Source: Leishmania martiniquensis
Taxonomy: Eukaryota > Euglenozoa > Kinetoplastea > Trypanosomatida > Trypanosomatidae
Assembly (NCBI RefSeq): GCF_017916325.1
Contig: NC_090157.1
Span: forward strand, 597,501 to 661,500
Reading direction: 5' to 3'
DNA: 64,000 bases
The notes under the pieces are model-generated. The model worked only from the letters and a program-made list of their open reading frames with translations, made no database searches and was not told where the DNA came from. Both the position numbers and the translations under genes were made by a program. The stretch's first letter is position 1. Every line of letters begins with the position of its first letter. Positions 32,059 through 41,362 of this stretch are shown here, in pieces.

Positions 32059-32470
32059 CTATGCCACCGCGCTGACGTGTGGGGGCCTGTCCGGGTAGAT
32101 GTACCACCCTCGTGGGCAGGCGCGCCCCCCAGCTCGCCCGCCGTCCCCGTTTTTTAGGGGGAGCGCCGTCTCTCCGTAGAGCGCCGCGTGCTGCTCATGG
32201 AGAAGTTCTCCGGGCGCCGTGTCGGGCGGCGTGGTGCTCAGCCCGTCCTCCTCTGCTCGTCCCGCGTCCGCCAGGAAGGGATCCTTCGCGTGGGTGCCCC
32301 TCGGGGCGCCAGCTTCCGCGGCCTGCCGGCCGACCGTTGGTGCTGCCAACGTGCGCGAGTCCTCTGCCTGCTCCGCTGCCTCGGCTGCCCGCGGAGGCGC
32401 CACCGTGTACACGCCGACCGTCGCCTCGCGCGGTTTCGCCGTCACCGCATAGTGGCCCTCATATGCTCCC
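32059..32470 (-). pseudogene. TATE linker segment between protease and recombinase frames
   Basis: From about 32470 the protein-like sequence moves from the protease frame to the frame used by the recombinase (EGHYAVTAKPREATVGVYTV...). It runs ~135 codons, ending at TAG (32059) seven codons before the recombinase start, in the same frame. No ATG starts it. Proline, alanine and charged residues dominate; no domain seen. Read through the TAG, it would be the N-terminal extension of the recombinase. Either a mutation, stop-codon readthrough, or a sequencing error would explain it. Confidence 0.6.
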
Positions 32471-33755
32471 TCGGCGCCGACGCCGTTCCTGTGAACCGCG
32501 CCCCGAGTTGGAACACCCAACCTCCTCTGAGGCACCGCGGCAGGCCAGCGTGCGCGACTCCCTGCACAATCAGGAAGTGCTTCGATGTGTCGGACAGCGC
32601 GGACTCGTCCAGCAGGCGGGCCTTCCCGTTGCGCGCCAGTTTTCCATACGGGTGCACAGAGAAGCCCATGCGCACCAGGGCGTCCGCCACGTCGGCGGGT
32701 TTGCCGGCATCGAATCCGTACGCTCTGGCGCGCCCACACATCGCCTCCACGGCGAAGGACCGGTGTGCGCCGTCCGCGAAGTTCGCGAGCGCCGATGCCG
32801 TGAGCATGTAGCGCGGTTTGCGCCGCGCGGCGGCCGTGGTGGCCGCGTCGTGCGCCTCTATCAGCTCCTCGACACTCCACGCGTGGCCGCCCTCCAGCTC
32901 TGGCTCCTCCTGTCGAGGCGCCGTGGTGGATGGGGGGGCGGGTAATGGCCGCTGCTCCAGCTCCTTCCGCATGGCCGCCGTAAAGGTCTCGGCGGACATC
33001 CTCTCCTGCGTAGCGCGGGTGAGGAAGCGGCGCAGTCGGCCCGGCAGGGCGGAGGCATCGCCGATGGGGCAGGCGTAGTGGTGGGAGAAGAACGATGCCA
33101 CCATGTACAGCCCACAGTCCTCACTGCCGCGAGCCTGTCTCGCGCAGTATCCGTTGGGGATAGCAAGGCGTGGCCACATCGCCTGCAGACCCCGACGCAA
33201 GTCGCGTTGTACAGGGTCCGACGGGGCGGAATCAAAGACCGTGAGCGCGTAGGTGCGCTTACCCTCGGCCCGTGTCAGCACCCCCGCAATCCAGTGGTGC
33301 CGAATAAAAAGGGGAAAGTAAAGGACCCCGTGCTTCCGCACCGAGTCCTGAATGCGCGCGATGTGCTGCTGAGTTAGGTTAGGCAACGTGTCGCACGGTA
33401 GTGCTTTCCCTGGTGGGAGGTAGCGCTGAAGAATCGCGTCCAGTTCCCTGTTGGACGTCTTCCCCGCGCGCAAGTCCCCACCCCACAGTTCCTCTGTGGA
33501 GGGCCGGCCCTTCTTCAGGACGCTGTCTTCGTCCCGGCAAGGCCTTCTCAGTTTTTTGTACTTGGGTCGGCCTTGTCCCGTACCGCGCTGGCCGGCTCGT
33601 TGGGCTCCACCCCACCGCCATGCCACATGATCTGCGGTGGCGGCTGGCGCGCCCCTCGGCTGCGGTACCCCCCGCTCTTCCGTGCGGGCTGCTGCGGCGG
33701 TTCTCGTGGCTAGCTCTGCCGCTGCGAGTGCTTGGCGTACGCCTCCATCTGCTTC
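32442..33755 (-). CDS. TATE-encoded Ulp1/C48-like cysteine protease
   Basis: A long frame overlapping the end of the Gag-like gene, one base behind it; the first candidate start inside is the GTG at 33626 and there is no ATG, so it may be expressed as a Gag fusion. The C48 (Ulp1/SENP) triad is in the right order: HHWIAGVL (His), VFDSAPSD (Asp), then the oxyanion glutamine and nucleophile in RQARGSEDCGLY (Gln, Cys). An N-terminal basic region (KYKKLRRPCRDED) and a C-terminal ~170-residue helical part follow no known domain. In retroelements such proteases could process the polyprotein or remove SUMO; which applies here is unknown. The frame ends at TGA 32442, where coding-like sequence continues one base back. 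Confidence 0.75.
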   Translation of the reverse strand, partial: EADGGVRQALAAAELATRTAAAARTEERGVPQPRGAPAATADHVAWRWGGAQRAGQRGTGQGRPKYKKLRRPCRDEDSVLKKGRPSTEELWGGDLRAGKTSNRELDAILQRYLPPGKALPCDTLPNLTQQHIARIQDSVRKHGVLYFPLFIRHHWIAGVLTRAEGKRTYALTVFDSAPSDPVQRDLRRGLQAMWPRLAIPNGYCARQARGSEDCGLYMVASFFSHHYACPIGDASALPGRLRRFLTRATQERMSAETFTAAMRKELEQRPLPAPPSTTAPRQEEPELEGGHAWSVEELIEAHDAATTAAARRKPRYMLTASALANFADGAHRSFAVEAMCGRARAYGFDAGKPADVADALVRMGFSVHPYGKLARNGKARLLDESALSDTSKHFLIVQGVAHAGLPRCLRGGWVFQLGARFTGTASAPREHMRATMR

Positions 33756-34537
33756 TGGAGCTGGTCCATCTGTTGCTCCAGCGCTGTGTAGTCGGCTGCC
33801 GCCATCTGCTGTCCGTCCGGACCGTAAATGGGTGCGTAGCCTCCCCCAAGGATGATCAGTGGCTTTGTTGCCCGGAACAACTTCGCCGCTTCGCTGTCCA
33901 TGTCCGACGGCTGGTCGCCCCCTCCTTGTAGCCCTGTCGCTGTACTCTCGAGCAGGCGATAGTTCTCCTGGTCCAGTTCCCTTGTCGGGAACAGCGGGTA
34001 TTCCAGACGCAAGATGCGCTCGGCATACGTGTCGGCGAAGTCCCCGTAGAGGCGCTTTGCCAGGTGCCAGTTGTGGTAGACCGTTTGCTGGTAGGATGGG
34101 GCATGTACCATCAGGTGGGTGAGTTCCAGTGTGGCCTTATCCCGGTCTCCCGAGAAGATGGTGTATGCTGCCAGCATCGTTTCCACCGGGGTCAGCGAAC
34201 GGGATCGTGCCCGGACGATAAAGCTCTGTCGAATCCGCTCTTCCGTCTCGTCCTCGTCGATCTCCTTCAGTATCCTGGTCCGTGCGCGTTCCACCTGTCG
34301 CATGGGGACCTTCCAGGGATAGATTTTACACTCGGAGTCGAACCCGATGGTGCTCACAATCCGTCCCTGGTCGCCCGCGCTCCCCTCGGTGACTGCTCTC
34401 TCCATCACCTCCATCAGCACACTCGCCCTGGCACGAAACGTTTCCTCGTCGACGGCCCCCATCTCCCTGAGGCGTCCCAGGTTCTCGATGCATTGCCGCA
34501 CCTCTTCTGCCTTCGTAGGTTTATAGTCCAAGGACAT
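33710..34537 (-). CDS. TATE Gag-like protein (ORF1)
   Basis: 275 residues from a true ATG at 34537, intact to TAG. Mostly helical and charged; residues ~75-185 are the most globular part (KVPMRQVERARTRILKEIDED, TPVETMLAAYTIFSGDRDKA, YHNWHLAKRLYGDFADTYAERIL). The C-terminus has a short coiled coil rich in Q and M. No zinc knuckle is visible. It is called Gag-like by position, first gene of a VIPER/TATE-type element, and general character rather than by a conserved motif. The protease frame overlaps its 3' end. Confidence 0.6.
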   Translation of the reverse strand: MSLDYKPTKAEEVRQCIENLGRLREMGAVDEETFRARASVLMEVMERAVTEGSAGDQGRIVSTIGFDSECKIYPWKVPMRQVERARTRILKEIDEDETEERIRQSFIVRARSRSLTPVETMLAAYTIFSGDRDKATLELTHLMVHAPSYQQTVYHNWHLAKRLYGDFADTYAERILRLEYPLFPTRELDQENYRLLESTATGLQGGGDQPSDMDSEAAKLFRATKPLIILGGGYAPIYGPDGQQMAAADYTALEQQMDQLQKQMEAYAKHSQRQS

Positions 34538-35110
34538 GGTTCACAGTGATGGTTGGATGTAGGGGTCAATGCAGATCGTTTTTTCCCCCGAAACTATTGT
34601 GTGAAAGGTGATGGTGGCGTGGAGGGCGAGAGTGCTTTGCTGCTTCACCAGGTATCCACCGTTTGCGTGCAGAGCACTCATGCGTGTGCAGGAAAGACGG
34701 TGGGAAACGCAGGGGGAGAGGTAGAGTCACCATCCCGCACACAAGGTGGCGTCCACGCGTGTCCGGTGCCGTGCAGCCTGGTCGGCGAGCCGGGCCTCCG
34801 GTTCACCTCCGCCCCATCTGGCGGGGCAAAAAACGCATCGAGCTCTGTTGTCCGATTAGTTGTCGCCCGGTACATTTGGCGACCCGCTTTAACCTGAAGC
34901 AGCTGGGCTCCCCTGGTGCCAACCACGCCTTCCCGCCACGAACGCCCCGGGCATGGAGACGCATTGGCGCAGAAGCCTATGACTGAGGAAGTGTCAATGC
35001 AGGGGATCTGTTTGGTAGGTGGGCTACTCCTTGGATTGGGCTCGTCAAGGAGCCATTTCCCCCATCTGCAGCTCTTAAATATTGGCCGTTGCCGTGCCGG
35101 TGGGTCGCGG
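34538..35110 (-). other. 5' non-coding region of the TATE-like element
   Basis: Upstream of the Gag-like ATG, ending where the texture changes near 35.1 kb. No gene. Would be expected to contain the element's promoter and 5' terminal repeat, but no repeat was found by eye. Confidence 0.45.
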
Positions 35111-38100
35111 ATTTCTTGAGCGCCGGCGGCGCCCACTAGGAGGACCCCGCGGCCCAGCCACCACGCGGAAAGCCGCGAGCAGCTTTCCGGCGGCCCCTAA
35201 ATAATCGTAGGCTCCCGCCGGGACTTTCTCGTAACAGAAGGCCGGCGGCGCTGCCTTTTTATGCCCTCCCGACACACCCCACCTTCCCAGAACGCAAGAG
35301 TTTGGCCCCGGCCATGCCACAGACTTTTCATGAATGGCCAAAGCCCGCCACAGACCCCATTTTGTTGGGGGGCAGAGGGCCTGGCCTTTGGTAAAATAAC
35401 GGGGGGCTGCTGGTTGCTTCCCCCTTCCCGGGCTTTTTTTTGGAGGGGGCTTATCGCCTTTGTAATCTTTAAGAAGCCCCCAGGCGAGATACAGGGCGCC
35501 ACCCGACATGCTTCGAAACTTGGCGTAATGTTTGAGGTTCTAGCCATCATTCAAAAACGTTCTTCCCGCCCTAGGGGCCCCCATGCAGGGTCTTGTTTTT
35601 TTTTCCCTTTGGGGTTAGGGGGACCTGGTCTCTTCTGGCGTGGGGCGCCCGCAGGCACCACCTCTGCCTTTTTTTGCCGGGCAGGGGCTGGCAATCGCGG
35701 GCGCCCCGAACCCGAAAGCGGCACAGATGCTAACCAGTATCGTTTCTTCAAATCCCGAACCCCACGGTGTTTTTTTGGGATGTTTTCTGTCAAAGCCAAA
35801 GGCTGGGGCGGCGGCGCGGGGCAGGGTTAAACAGGCGAGCGCGCCGGCTACGCCTAAATGCAGGCGGAAAAGCCCGGGGATGGCGAAAAGCGCACGAGCG
35901 ACCATGGAGTCCGGAAGGAAACGCGTTCTCTTCACACAATTCCTTTGATCGCGAACGCGACTCTCGCACAAGCAAAAGGTGACCATCAGGGCGGGTTTTT
36001 CTTTCCGCAGCACCATGGCCGCGCGCCCCCGGGTTTTTCCACCAGGCCGTCGGCCAAATGCCGCAAGGGAAAGGGAAGGGCCTGATGCCTTTTCCATGCT
36101 GTATAGGCAAGATCTCCCTTTTTAAAGTGTTGGATTGGGAAATATCTGTGCCCGTTTTCATGCGCACATTTTACTTTTTAGGCGTACTGAGTAAACTACC
36201 CTTAGGGATCTTTTTTCAACCCACATTTTGCACAGCGCACGGCCGGGTGGTTTTCTAGCCTCTCGTTTTCTCTAAGCGAAAACGGGCGGACGGAAAAATG
36301 CCGCGTGGTGCGTGTTAAATAAAGTCAGCTAGGCTGCGGGGAAAAACAAAGTTGAACCGCGCACCGGGCACATAAAGTATGTGCCCTAGGATAATGCCAA
36401 CTCCAGCGTGATGCTTGTGCTTATTTTTAACAAAATACAGAGTTCTTCGTTGACCAAAGTCCCAGTAACGTTTTTCCGGCTACAGATACTAAACAAAAGG
36501 TATGGCCAAAGCGGAAAGCCCGTAAAACGGCTACATGGGGCCATGGTTAAAGCAAAGGCGCGGCGCAATCCACCTCGCGAATGTGTGGGTTTCGTAGGGA
36601 GGGCGTGCGTTGGGTTTGGGGCCGATTAGTCAAAGCGCGCTGTGTTTACCCCTCTGGCCATTCTTCTCTTAGAGGGATGTGGTGTTCTTTTGGTGTCGCC
36701 ATTTCGGTTAGCCGTGTTGCGCATTAGGGCACGGGGGGGGCGCCTCTCACAACAAAAAGTGCTTTTTTACACAGCATACAGGGTTGTGGCGTGGGCATGC
36801 TTCCGCAAACCCTTTGGTAGGGCAAAAGAGTTGCGCTGGCCCTGGGGATGGTGGCGCCGGGGCTTCGGTGTTCTTTCGGAGGGGCTGGGGTCTGGAATGA
36901 AGAGAAACGAGCGGGCGGCGGCGAAGAGGGCCCGTTCCGTAAGAAAAAATATGCGCCCCCTGAACCCACTCTCTGTGGGCGGCTAAAACGTTATGTGAAA
37001 AGTAAGTATCTGGGGCCACATCGTCCGAATGGGATTGTGTGTCTGTGTGCTTCCTGGGGATTTGATGCCCCAAAATGGCCTGAGGACCCGTGCCCTACAA
37101 GACGACCTGCTTTCCCTCGCGGATAAAAACGCGGCCAGCGCTGGGCGCCCCCATTCGCCCACCGGGGGTCCTAACGGGAACTTTTTTCCCTAGCATCCAT
37201 GGGCTGCGCAAAAGGGAATACAAAGCCAGAAAAACATGGTTGGCGTCATAATTCCTGCATCTGTGACCCTGTCTCGCTCCCTTTCTGTCCAAAAGGGAGG
37301 CTTTATGGAAGGTGTCACGGCGTGGTCGGGTCGGGTCGGGCGGTTGGGGGGGGGCAGGGGCCTCGCGGCTTTCGCCAAAGGCGGGTTCCCCGCTGGTGTT
37401 GCGTCTTGGTGGGCTGGGGCTGCGCGCGTGCTGGCGCCGCCTGTGTGGTGGGCGCCGTTTTCGCACGGCGCAGGTTCGCCCTCGTCCTGCCGCTGGCGCC
37501 GGCTTCCGCGGGGGCGCGGGGGCTGGGCGGCTTCGGGGGCTCGAAAGGAGGGGGAAGCCCGGCGCCCCACCAAAAGGGGCGGGCGGCCAATGGCAGCCGC
37601 GGCAGCAAGGCCCGTAGGCAACCGGCCAGGGTTATGGTGGTGGGTTTCCGCTGGCGTTTTGTTCTGGGTTCCCTTGGGTTTTTTTGTTTCGCGCGGCAGG
37701 GCCGGCTTGGGGCGTGGGGTCCCGGGCAGCGGCGCGCCCCCTCAACCCCGCCGGTTAAGAAAATCAAAAAAAAGAGAACCCCAAATTTCGCAAAATTGTG
37801 CAGCAGCCCCCCGCTTCAAAATTTAGGCGGATAGTGTGAAAAAGGTTTTCTTCTTGGCGTGCGGCACCTGCGGATTTAGAAGGCCTAAGGGGGAATGCCC
37901 GTTTGAAGTTTACAACATGCAGGGTGGGCTTGGGGTGGGTGGAAAGAAACAGGGCTATTTTCGTTTCTGTCCACATGGAAACCTTAATGCGCCGCCTTCT
38001 CTGCGCCTGAAAAAATGGCTGCGCTGGCGCCGCTGGGTCACAGTACAAGGAGTTTTGGCAAGGCGACCTGCGGCGCCTGCAAAATGGCAACGGCAGAAAC

Positions 38101-38250
38101 CGCACGCACACCCCGTCGGGCACAAGGGTGAAATTCGCTTCTTTTTGGTCCCCCCTTAGGCGGCGATGGATGCCTACGGGGAAAGAAGCAGGGGGCCAAG
38201 AATCTATCTTTCAGCCCCCCCAAACACATTAATTAGAGGACCTCGCGCTC
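35111..38250. other. Anomalous right flank of the retrotransposon
   Basis: No credible gene. The plus strand is rich in G and T and poor in A (for example 37320-37560), the mirror image of the left flank, with many T, G and A homopolymer runs. It contains diverged copy C of the GC-rich dispersed repeat at ~37.32-37.55 kb. Confidence 0.6.
37325..37530 (+). repeat. Diverged copy (C) of GC-rich dispersed repeat
   Basis: GCGCGCGTGCTGGCGCCGCC followed by TGTGTGGTGGGCGCCGT corresponds to GCGCGCGTGTTGGCGCCATC and TATATGGTGGGCGCCGT in the copy at 47981-48243, same order and orientation. Diverged, with approximate ends. Confidence 0.6.
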
Positions 38251-38365
38251 GCTGTTTTTCTAGTCCCCAAAGCGGCGTTGCGCCAAGCTTCCCCTTAGCC
38301 CCTTTGAAAAGTGATGGCCGCGGGACGGAACCGCCCCGACCTGAAACTTTGAGCGCCCGGCAAGA

Positions 38366-38625
38366 AAGCCGGCACCGGGGACGGTAAGGGAGTACCCGTG
38401 CTTCGCAGAGACGGCGCCCACCATATAGATGGCGCCAACACGCGCGCTGCCCCAGGCCACCCCGATGCGGCGCCAGCCGCGATACGCCCGCCCCCCCATC
38501 ACACCGCGGGAGTTTGCCGGTGCTATTGCTGGCGGCGGTGAGGCGCTGGCAAGGGGGATGGCGCTTGTCGGGTCCGCTGCGGAGTTGGTACGGCACCCCG
38601 CTGTCATGCAATTGTGCCCCCGCGT
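38366..38625 (-). repeat. GC-rich dispersed repeat, copy B (inverted)
   Basis: Reverse complement of 47981-48243 with only a few differences seen by eye (a base in the AATAGCATG segment, one G in a G-run, one C/T, a two-base indel near the end). About 260 bp. Possibly part of a SIDER-type retroposon; the family is not proven. Nearly identical copies 9.4 kb apart in opposite orientation. Confidence 0.85.
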
Positions 38626-38639
38626 TTTGGGGTCGTCCG

Positions 38640-39951
38640 GCGGGGTTGCCCCCATATTGTGGATTCGGCGAGATCGCCTAGGAAGCGCTTAGGAAGCATT
38701 AAAGGTTTATCGAATGGTGAGGGAGATGAGTTGAAGGCCACTGATGACTACGGTTACGGGGTGGTGGTAGTGTTGTGCGGAATTCACGCGAAGTGGAGTA
38801 CGCACGCTCGGCTGTTGGGTGGAGAAGAATGCGGCCTCACAGATGAGGTGCCAGTCAGCTACTGAGAAGACGCACGCGTCGGGGTCGGGAGGGGGACACT
38901 GTGGATTCTCCAGTCTGGTTGTGGCTCGTGTAAGTTGAGTTTGGGGTCGGTGTTTACTTCGCCAAAGGGTGCAAGGAAACATAAGGAAATGCCCAGTAGA
39001 AGGCGCCAGACCTAACGTACACCTTATGTGATCACACTGTTGGTTTTCTCACGTATCGGGATACTTGTGCTTTTGTATCGCAACTGCCTCTGTGAGTGAG
39101 AGGGAAGGGGTGCGGCTGAAAAAGCTCTACTGCTGAAGATGTGAATACGAGGGATAGCGGCACGTGTAGGTCGTTTTCTTATAAGGATCTTAGAACCCTG
39201 GCATGAGGATTTTTTGTCGCAGATGTTATCCTGTAACCCCAAGTGGTCGATCAGTCAGAGCTGAATTTGCCTGCGTTTGTTTTCAGAGTTGCAGGTTTAT
39301 TTCACGTGGAATCAAGAACTGTAGCGGTTCTACAGTGATTGAAAAAAGTGAGAATGATAAGTACGCTCTAATACGCGCGAAGTCGGTTTCCCCAATTTCG
39401 AAAGTCATTGACCGCTGCGACTGAAACGATTGCTTTCTCTCCCATTAATGAAGCCAACTTTTTTTTAGTCGCAATATTTCAAAGCAAGTTTCTGGTTCTT
39501 CAGGCAGCATTACGCTAGCTAATTTCAGTGTCTACCGCTATGAAAACGACGTGCCGAACCAAATTTCAAGGTATCCTGGAATAGTGATGCGCATCTCAGT
39601 CAATTGTGGTTTCATGCTCGTACCCTCGGGAAGAGCATTCTGCTTAATGAGAATCCGGAAGCATGAATTATGCAGTCGAGCTCTATTCGCCATGCGGTAG
39701 GCCTTGTGCTTCACAGAAGGTCAAGAGCGGTGTAGATACCATGCTTTTTTTGAATTTCAGCGTTGGTGCAAAAGAGTTCAGTGAGGTTATCAGAATGTAT
39801 TTTGTGCGCGTTGAGAACTGTGCCGGACATTGTTCTTTCTATGATACGAATTCCTAACCGCAATCTACAACCTTAACCCCTCTCTTCTTGCGCTGCTGTT
39901 TTAGGCCCGGAAGAACTGCCAACAATACATAGAGTAGTATCGAATAATAAT
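38640..39951. other. AT-richer leader region before the first plus-strand gene
   Basis: From about 38.7 kb sequence texture returns to normal, and 39.0-39.95 kb is noticeably AT-richer, with T-runs and no convincing open frame. A TTCTTGCGCTGCTGTTTTAG stretch at ~39.885-39.905 kb is a plausible polypyrimidine/AG trans-splice signal for the phosphatase gene. Confidence 0.5.
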
Positions 39952-41031
39952 ATGAGGATGCGTTCTCTTCGGAGGGGCTGCTGCTATGGCGTCTTGGTCT
40001 GCCTGTTTCTGCTCTCAGCTCCCACCTACTGCAGGAGAAAGCTAACGGAGGTTCACCGGATTATTGCAGTGGGCGACGTTCACGGTGATGTCGATAGTTT
40101 TCTGAAAGCTCTCCGTATTGCAAATCTGGTCGAGGAGAGCGCAACGGGTGCGGCAGATGTGCTGGAGAATCCACCGCGTTGGAAGCACTCCACAAATGAA
40201 GCAAATGGGACGACCGTGAGAACGACGCTAATTCAAGTAGGCGATTTGATAGATCGCGGTGATCAGGACTTGCAGGTTCTGAATGTCGCCATTTCTCTTC
40301 AGGAGCAAGCAGCTCAATCGGGATTGAAAGACAAGGTTGTGCTGCTCATTGGAAATCACGAGCTTTTGAATCTCCAAGGACATTATCATTACGTTAACAG
40401 GAAGAGTTATGGTGGGTTTATGAGCGAAGCACTTCGCGCAGAAGGAATGAAGCCTACAGGCGCTTTTGGCAAGTACATTGTTGAAAATTTCAAGGTCGCG
40501 CACATGGATGAAGGAGTTTTGTTTCTTCACGCTGGGATCGAGACGAGAATGAAGATCAAGGACGTTGAGGCGCTCAACGCTGAAGTCCGTGAGGCTTTGC
40601 ATCAAGGCGTGTCCAGGCATTCATACCTAGGAAGCAGCGGGCCTCTCTGGACTAGAAAAATGATTAGGGAAAGCATGAGAAACAAATGTGCAGACGTGAG
40701 GGCGGCGCTGAAGCAGCTTAACGCAACGCGTGTTGTCGTTGGTCACACGCCACAGGAATCAGGTAACATTGGGCAATATTGCGATGGGCAGGTGCTTGCA
40801 ATTGATGTGGGCATGAGTCGTTGGATGTATGGAGAGGTCGCAGTGCTAGAGCTTGTATTTTTCAAGTACACCGACAGCATTACTGGGGCTAGCTCTGTTA
40901 ACCTCGTGATCAGCGAGCTGCGCGAGGGTGTTTCGGGCCTTCTCCACACAGACGCTGAGGAGGGAAACGGCCTCGATGCAGCCGGAGGTGGCGACTCTGC
41001 TGAGGAGAATGATATTGTCGATGACTTATAG
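39952..41031 (+). CDS. Shewanella-like (PPP-type) metallophosphatase
   Basis: 359 residues from a true ATG. Residues ~9-27 are hydrophobic after an arginine-rich start (GVLVCLFLLSAPTYC), a signal peptide or anchor. The metallophosphatase motifs follow in order: GDVHGD (41-46), GDLIDRGD (~98), GNHE (~143), a histidine in FLHAG, and GHTPQ (~263). The large insert and the GHTPQ ending resemble Shewanella-like protein phosphatases rather than PP1/PP2A. The C-terminus is acidic. Family knowledge: bacterial-like tyrosine/serine phosphatases found in plants and protists, with two metal ions at the active site. It is the first gene of the rightward cluster. Confidence 0.88.
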   Translation: MRMRSLRRGCCYGVLVCLFLLSAPTYCRRKLTEVHRIIAVGDVHGDVDSFLKALRIANLVEESATGAADVLENPPRWKHSTNEANGTTVRTTLIQVGDLIDRGDQDLQVLNVAISLQEQAAQSGLKDKVVLLIGNHELLNLQGHYHYVNRKSYGGFMSEALRAEGMKPTGAFGKYIVENFKVAHMDEGVLFLHAGIETRMKIKDVEALNAEVREALHQGVSRHSYLGSSGPLWTRKMIRESMRNKCADVRAALKQLNATRVVVGHTPQESGNIGQYCDGQVLAIDVGMSRWMYGEVAVLELVFFKYTDSITGASSVNLVISELREGVSGLLHTDAEEGNGLDAAGGGDSAEENDIVDDL

Positions 41032-41362
41032 TTATACCATTCCAATAATCATCCTTTGAAAATCAACAAGCCCGCTTTTCGCAAGATTTTTTCTAATGCC
41101 ACCTCTCAGCTTCTGCCTCTCTGCTCTTTCAAGGTTTGCACCAATGCTATGGCAAATGCGAAAAGTCTCTGAAAAAGCGCATATCAGTCTTCTGAATCTT
41201 TGAGAATTCACTGGAAACATCTTTATCGGGCGGAAACGAAGGCACTTGTTGGCCCCAATCGGTGCTGAAGTTCAGTCATGCTGTTGCCCCAAGTTCACGC
41301 TTGCACCCTTTTTCTTCCCCACAAAAAGAATCTTTTTCTCAAGTTATATAGGCCATCTACGA
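41032..41362. other. Intergenic, splice signals for the helicase
   Basis: Contains a CTTGCACCCTTTTTCTTCCCC-type pyrimidine tract near 41.30-41.32 kb followed by AG dinucleotides before the ATG at 41363. No other feature. Confidence 0.5.

Larger units (their letters stand above)
28730..35110 (-). mobile_element. TATE/VIPER-type (DIRS-like) tyrosine-recombinase retrotransposon, apparently broken
   Basis: Reads leftward. The order Gag-like (34537-33710), cysteine protease (from about 33.75 kb to 32442), linker (to 32059), tyrosine recombinase (32052-31174), RT/RNase H (31172-29380) is that of VIPER/TATE elements: Gag-like, YR, RT-RH, and no DDE integrase. Boundaries are set by the change in sequence texture near 28.73 and 35.1 kb, so they are approximate; I found no terminal or split direct repeats by eye and no telomeric hexamers at the edges. 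Established knowledge: TATE elements occur in Leishmania (Viannia) and relatives, usually in subtelomeric hexamer arrays. This copy is internal, in a divergent strand-switch region. One internal stop and several frame changes suggest it is inactive, unless they are recoding sites or assembly errors. Confidence 0.85.
26644..39951. promoter_or_regulatory. Divergent strand-switch region, presumed bidirectional transcription start
   Basis: All supported genes to the left are on the minus strand and all to the right on the plus strand, so the two polycistronic units diverge here. Family knowledge: Leishmania RNA polymerase II starts at such regions without defined core promoters, usually marked by acetylated histones and variants. 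The interval is unusually long, ~13 kb, because it holds a retrotransposon and repeat-rich flanks. The inner margins (26.65-27.1 kb and 38.7-39.95 kb) are AT-richer than the rest and probably carry the leaders of the first genes. No tRNA or 5S gene was recognised. Confidence 0.75.

Noticed and set aside
29723..32107. A 794-codon minus-strand frame across recombinase and RT
   Set aside because: Only its middle part (31172 to about 30770) is protein-like and belongs to the RT N-terminus; the rest is an out-of-frame reading of the recombinase and RT.
35610..35622. GGTTAGGG, reminiscent of the telomeric hexamer used by TATE elements
   Set aside because: A single occurrence not at the element edge; no tandem hexamers found.
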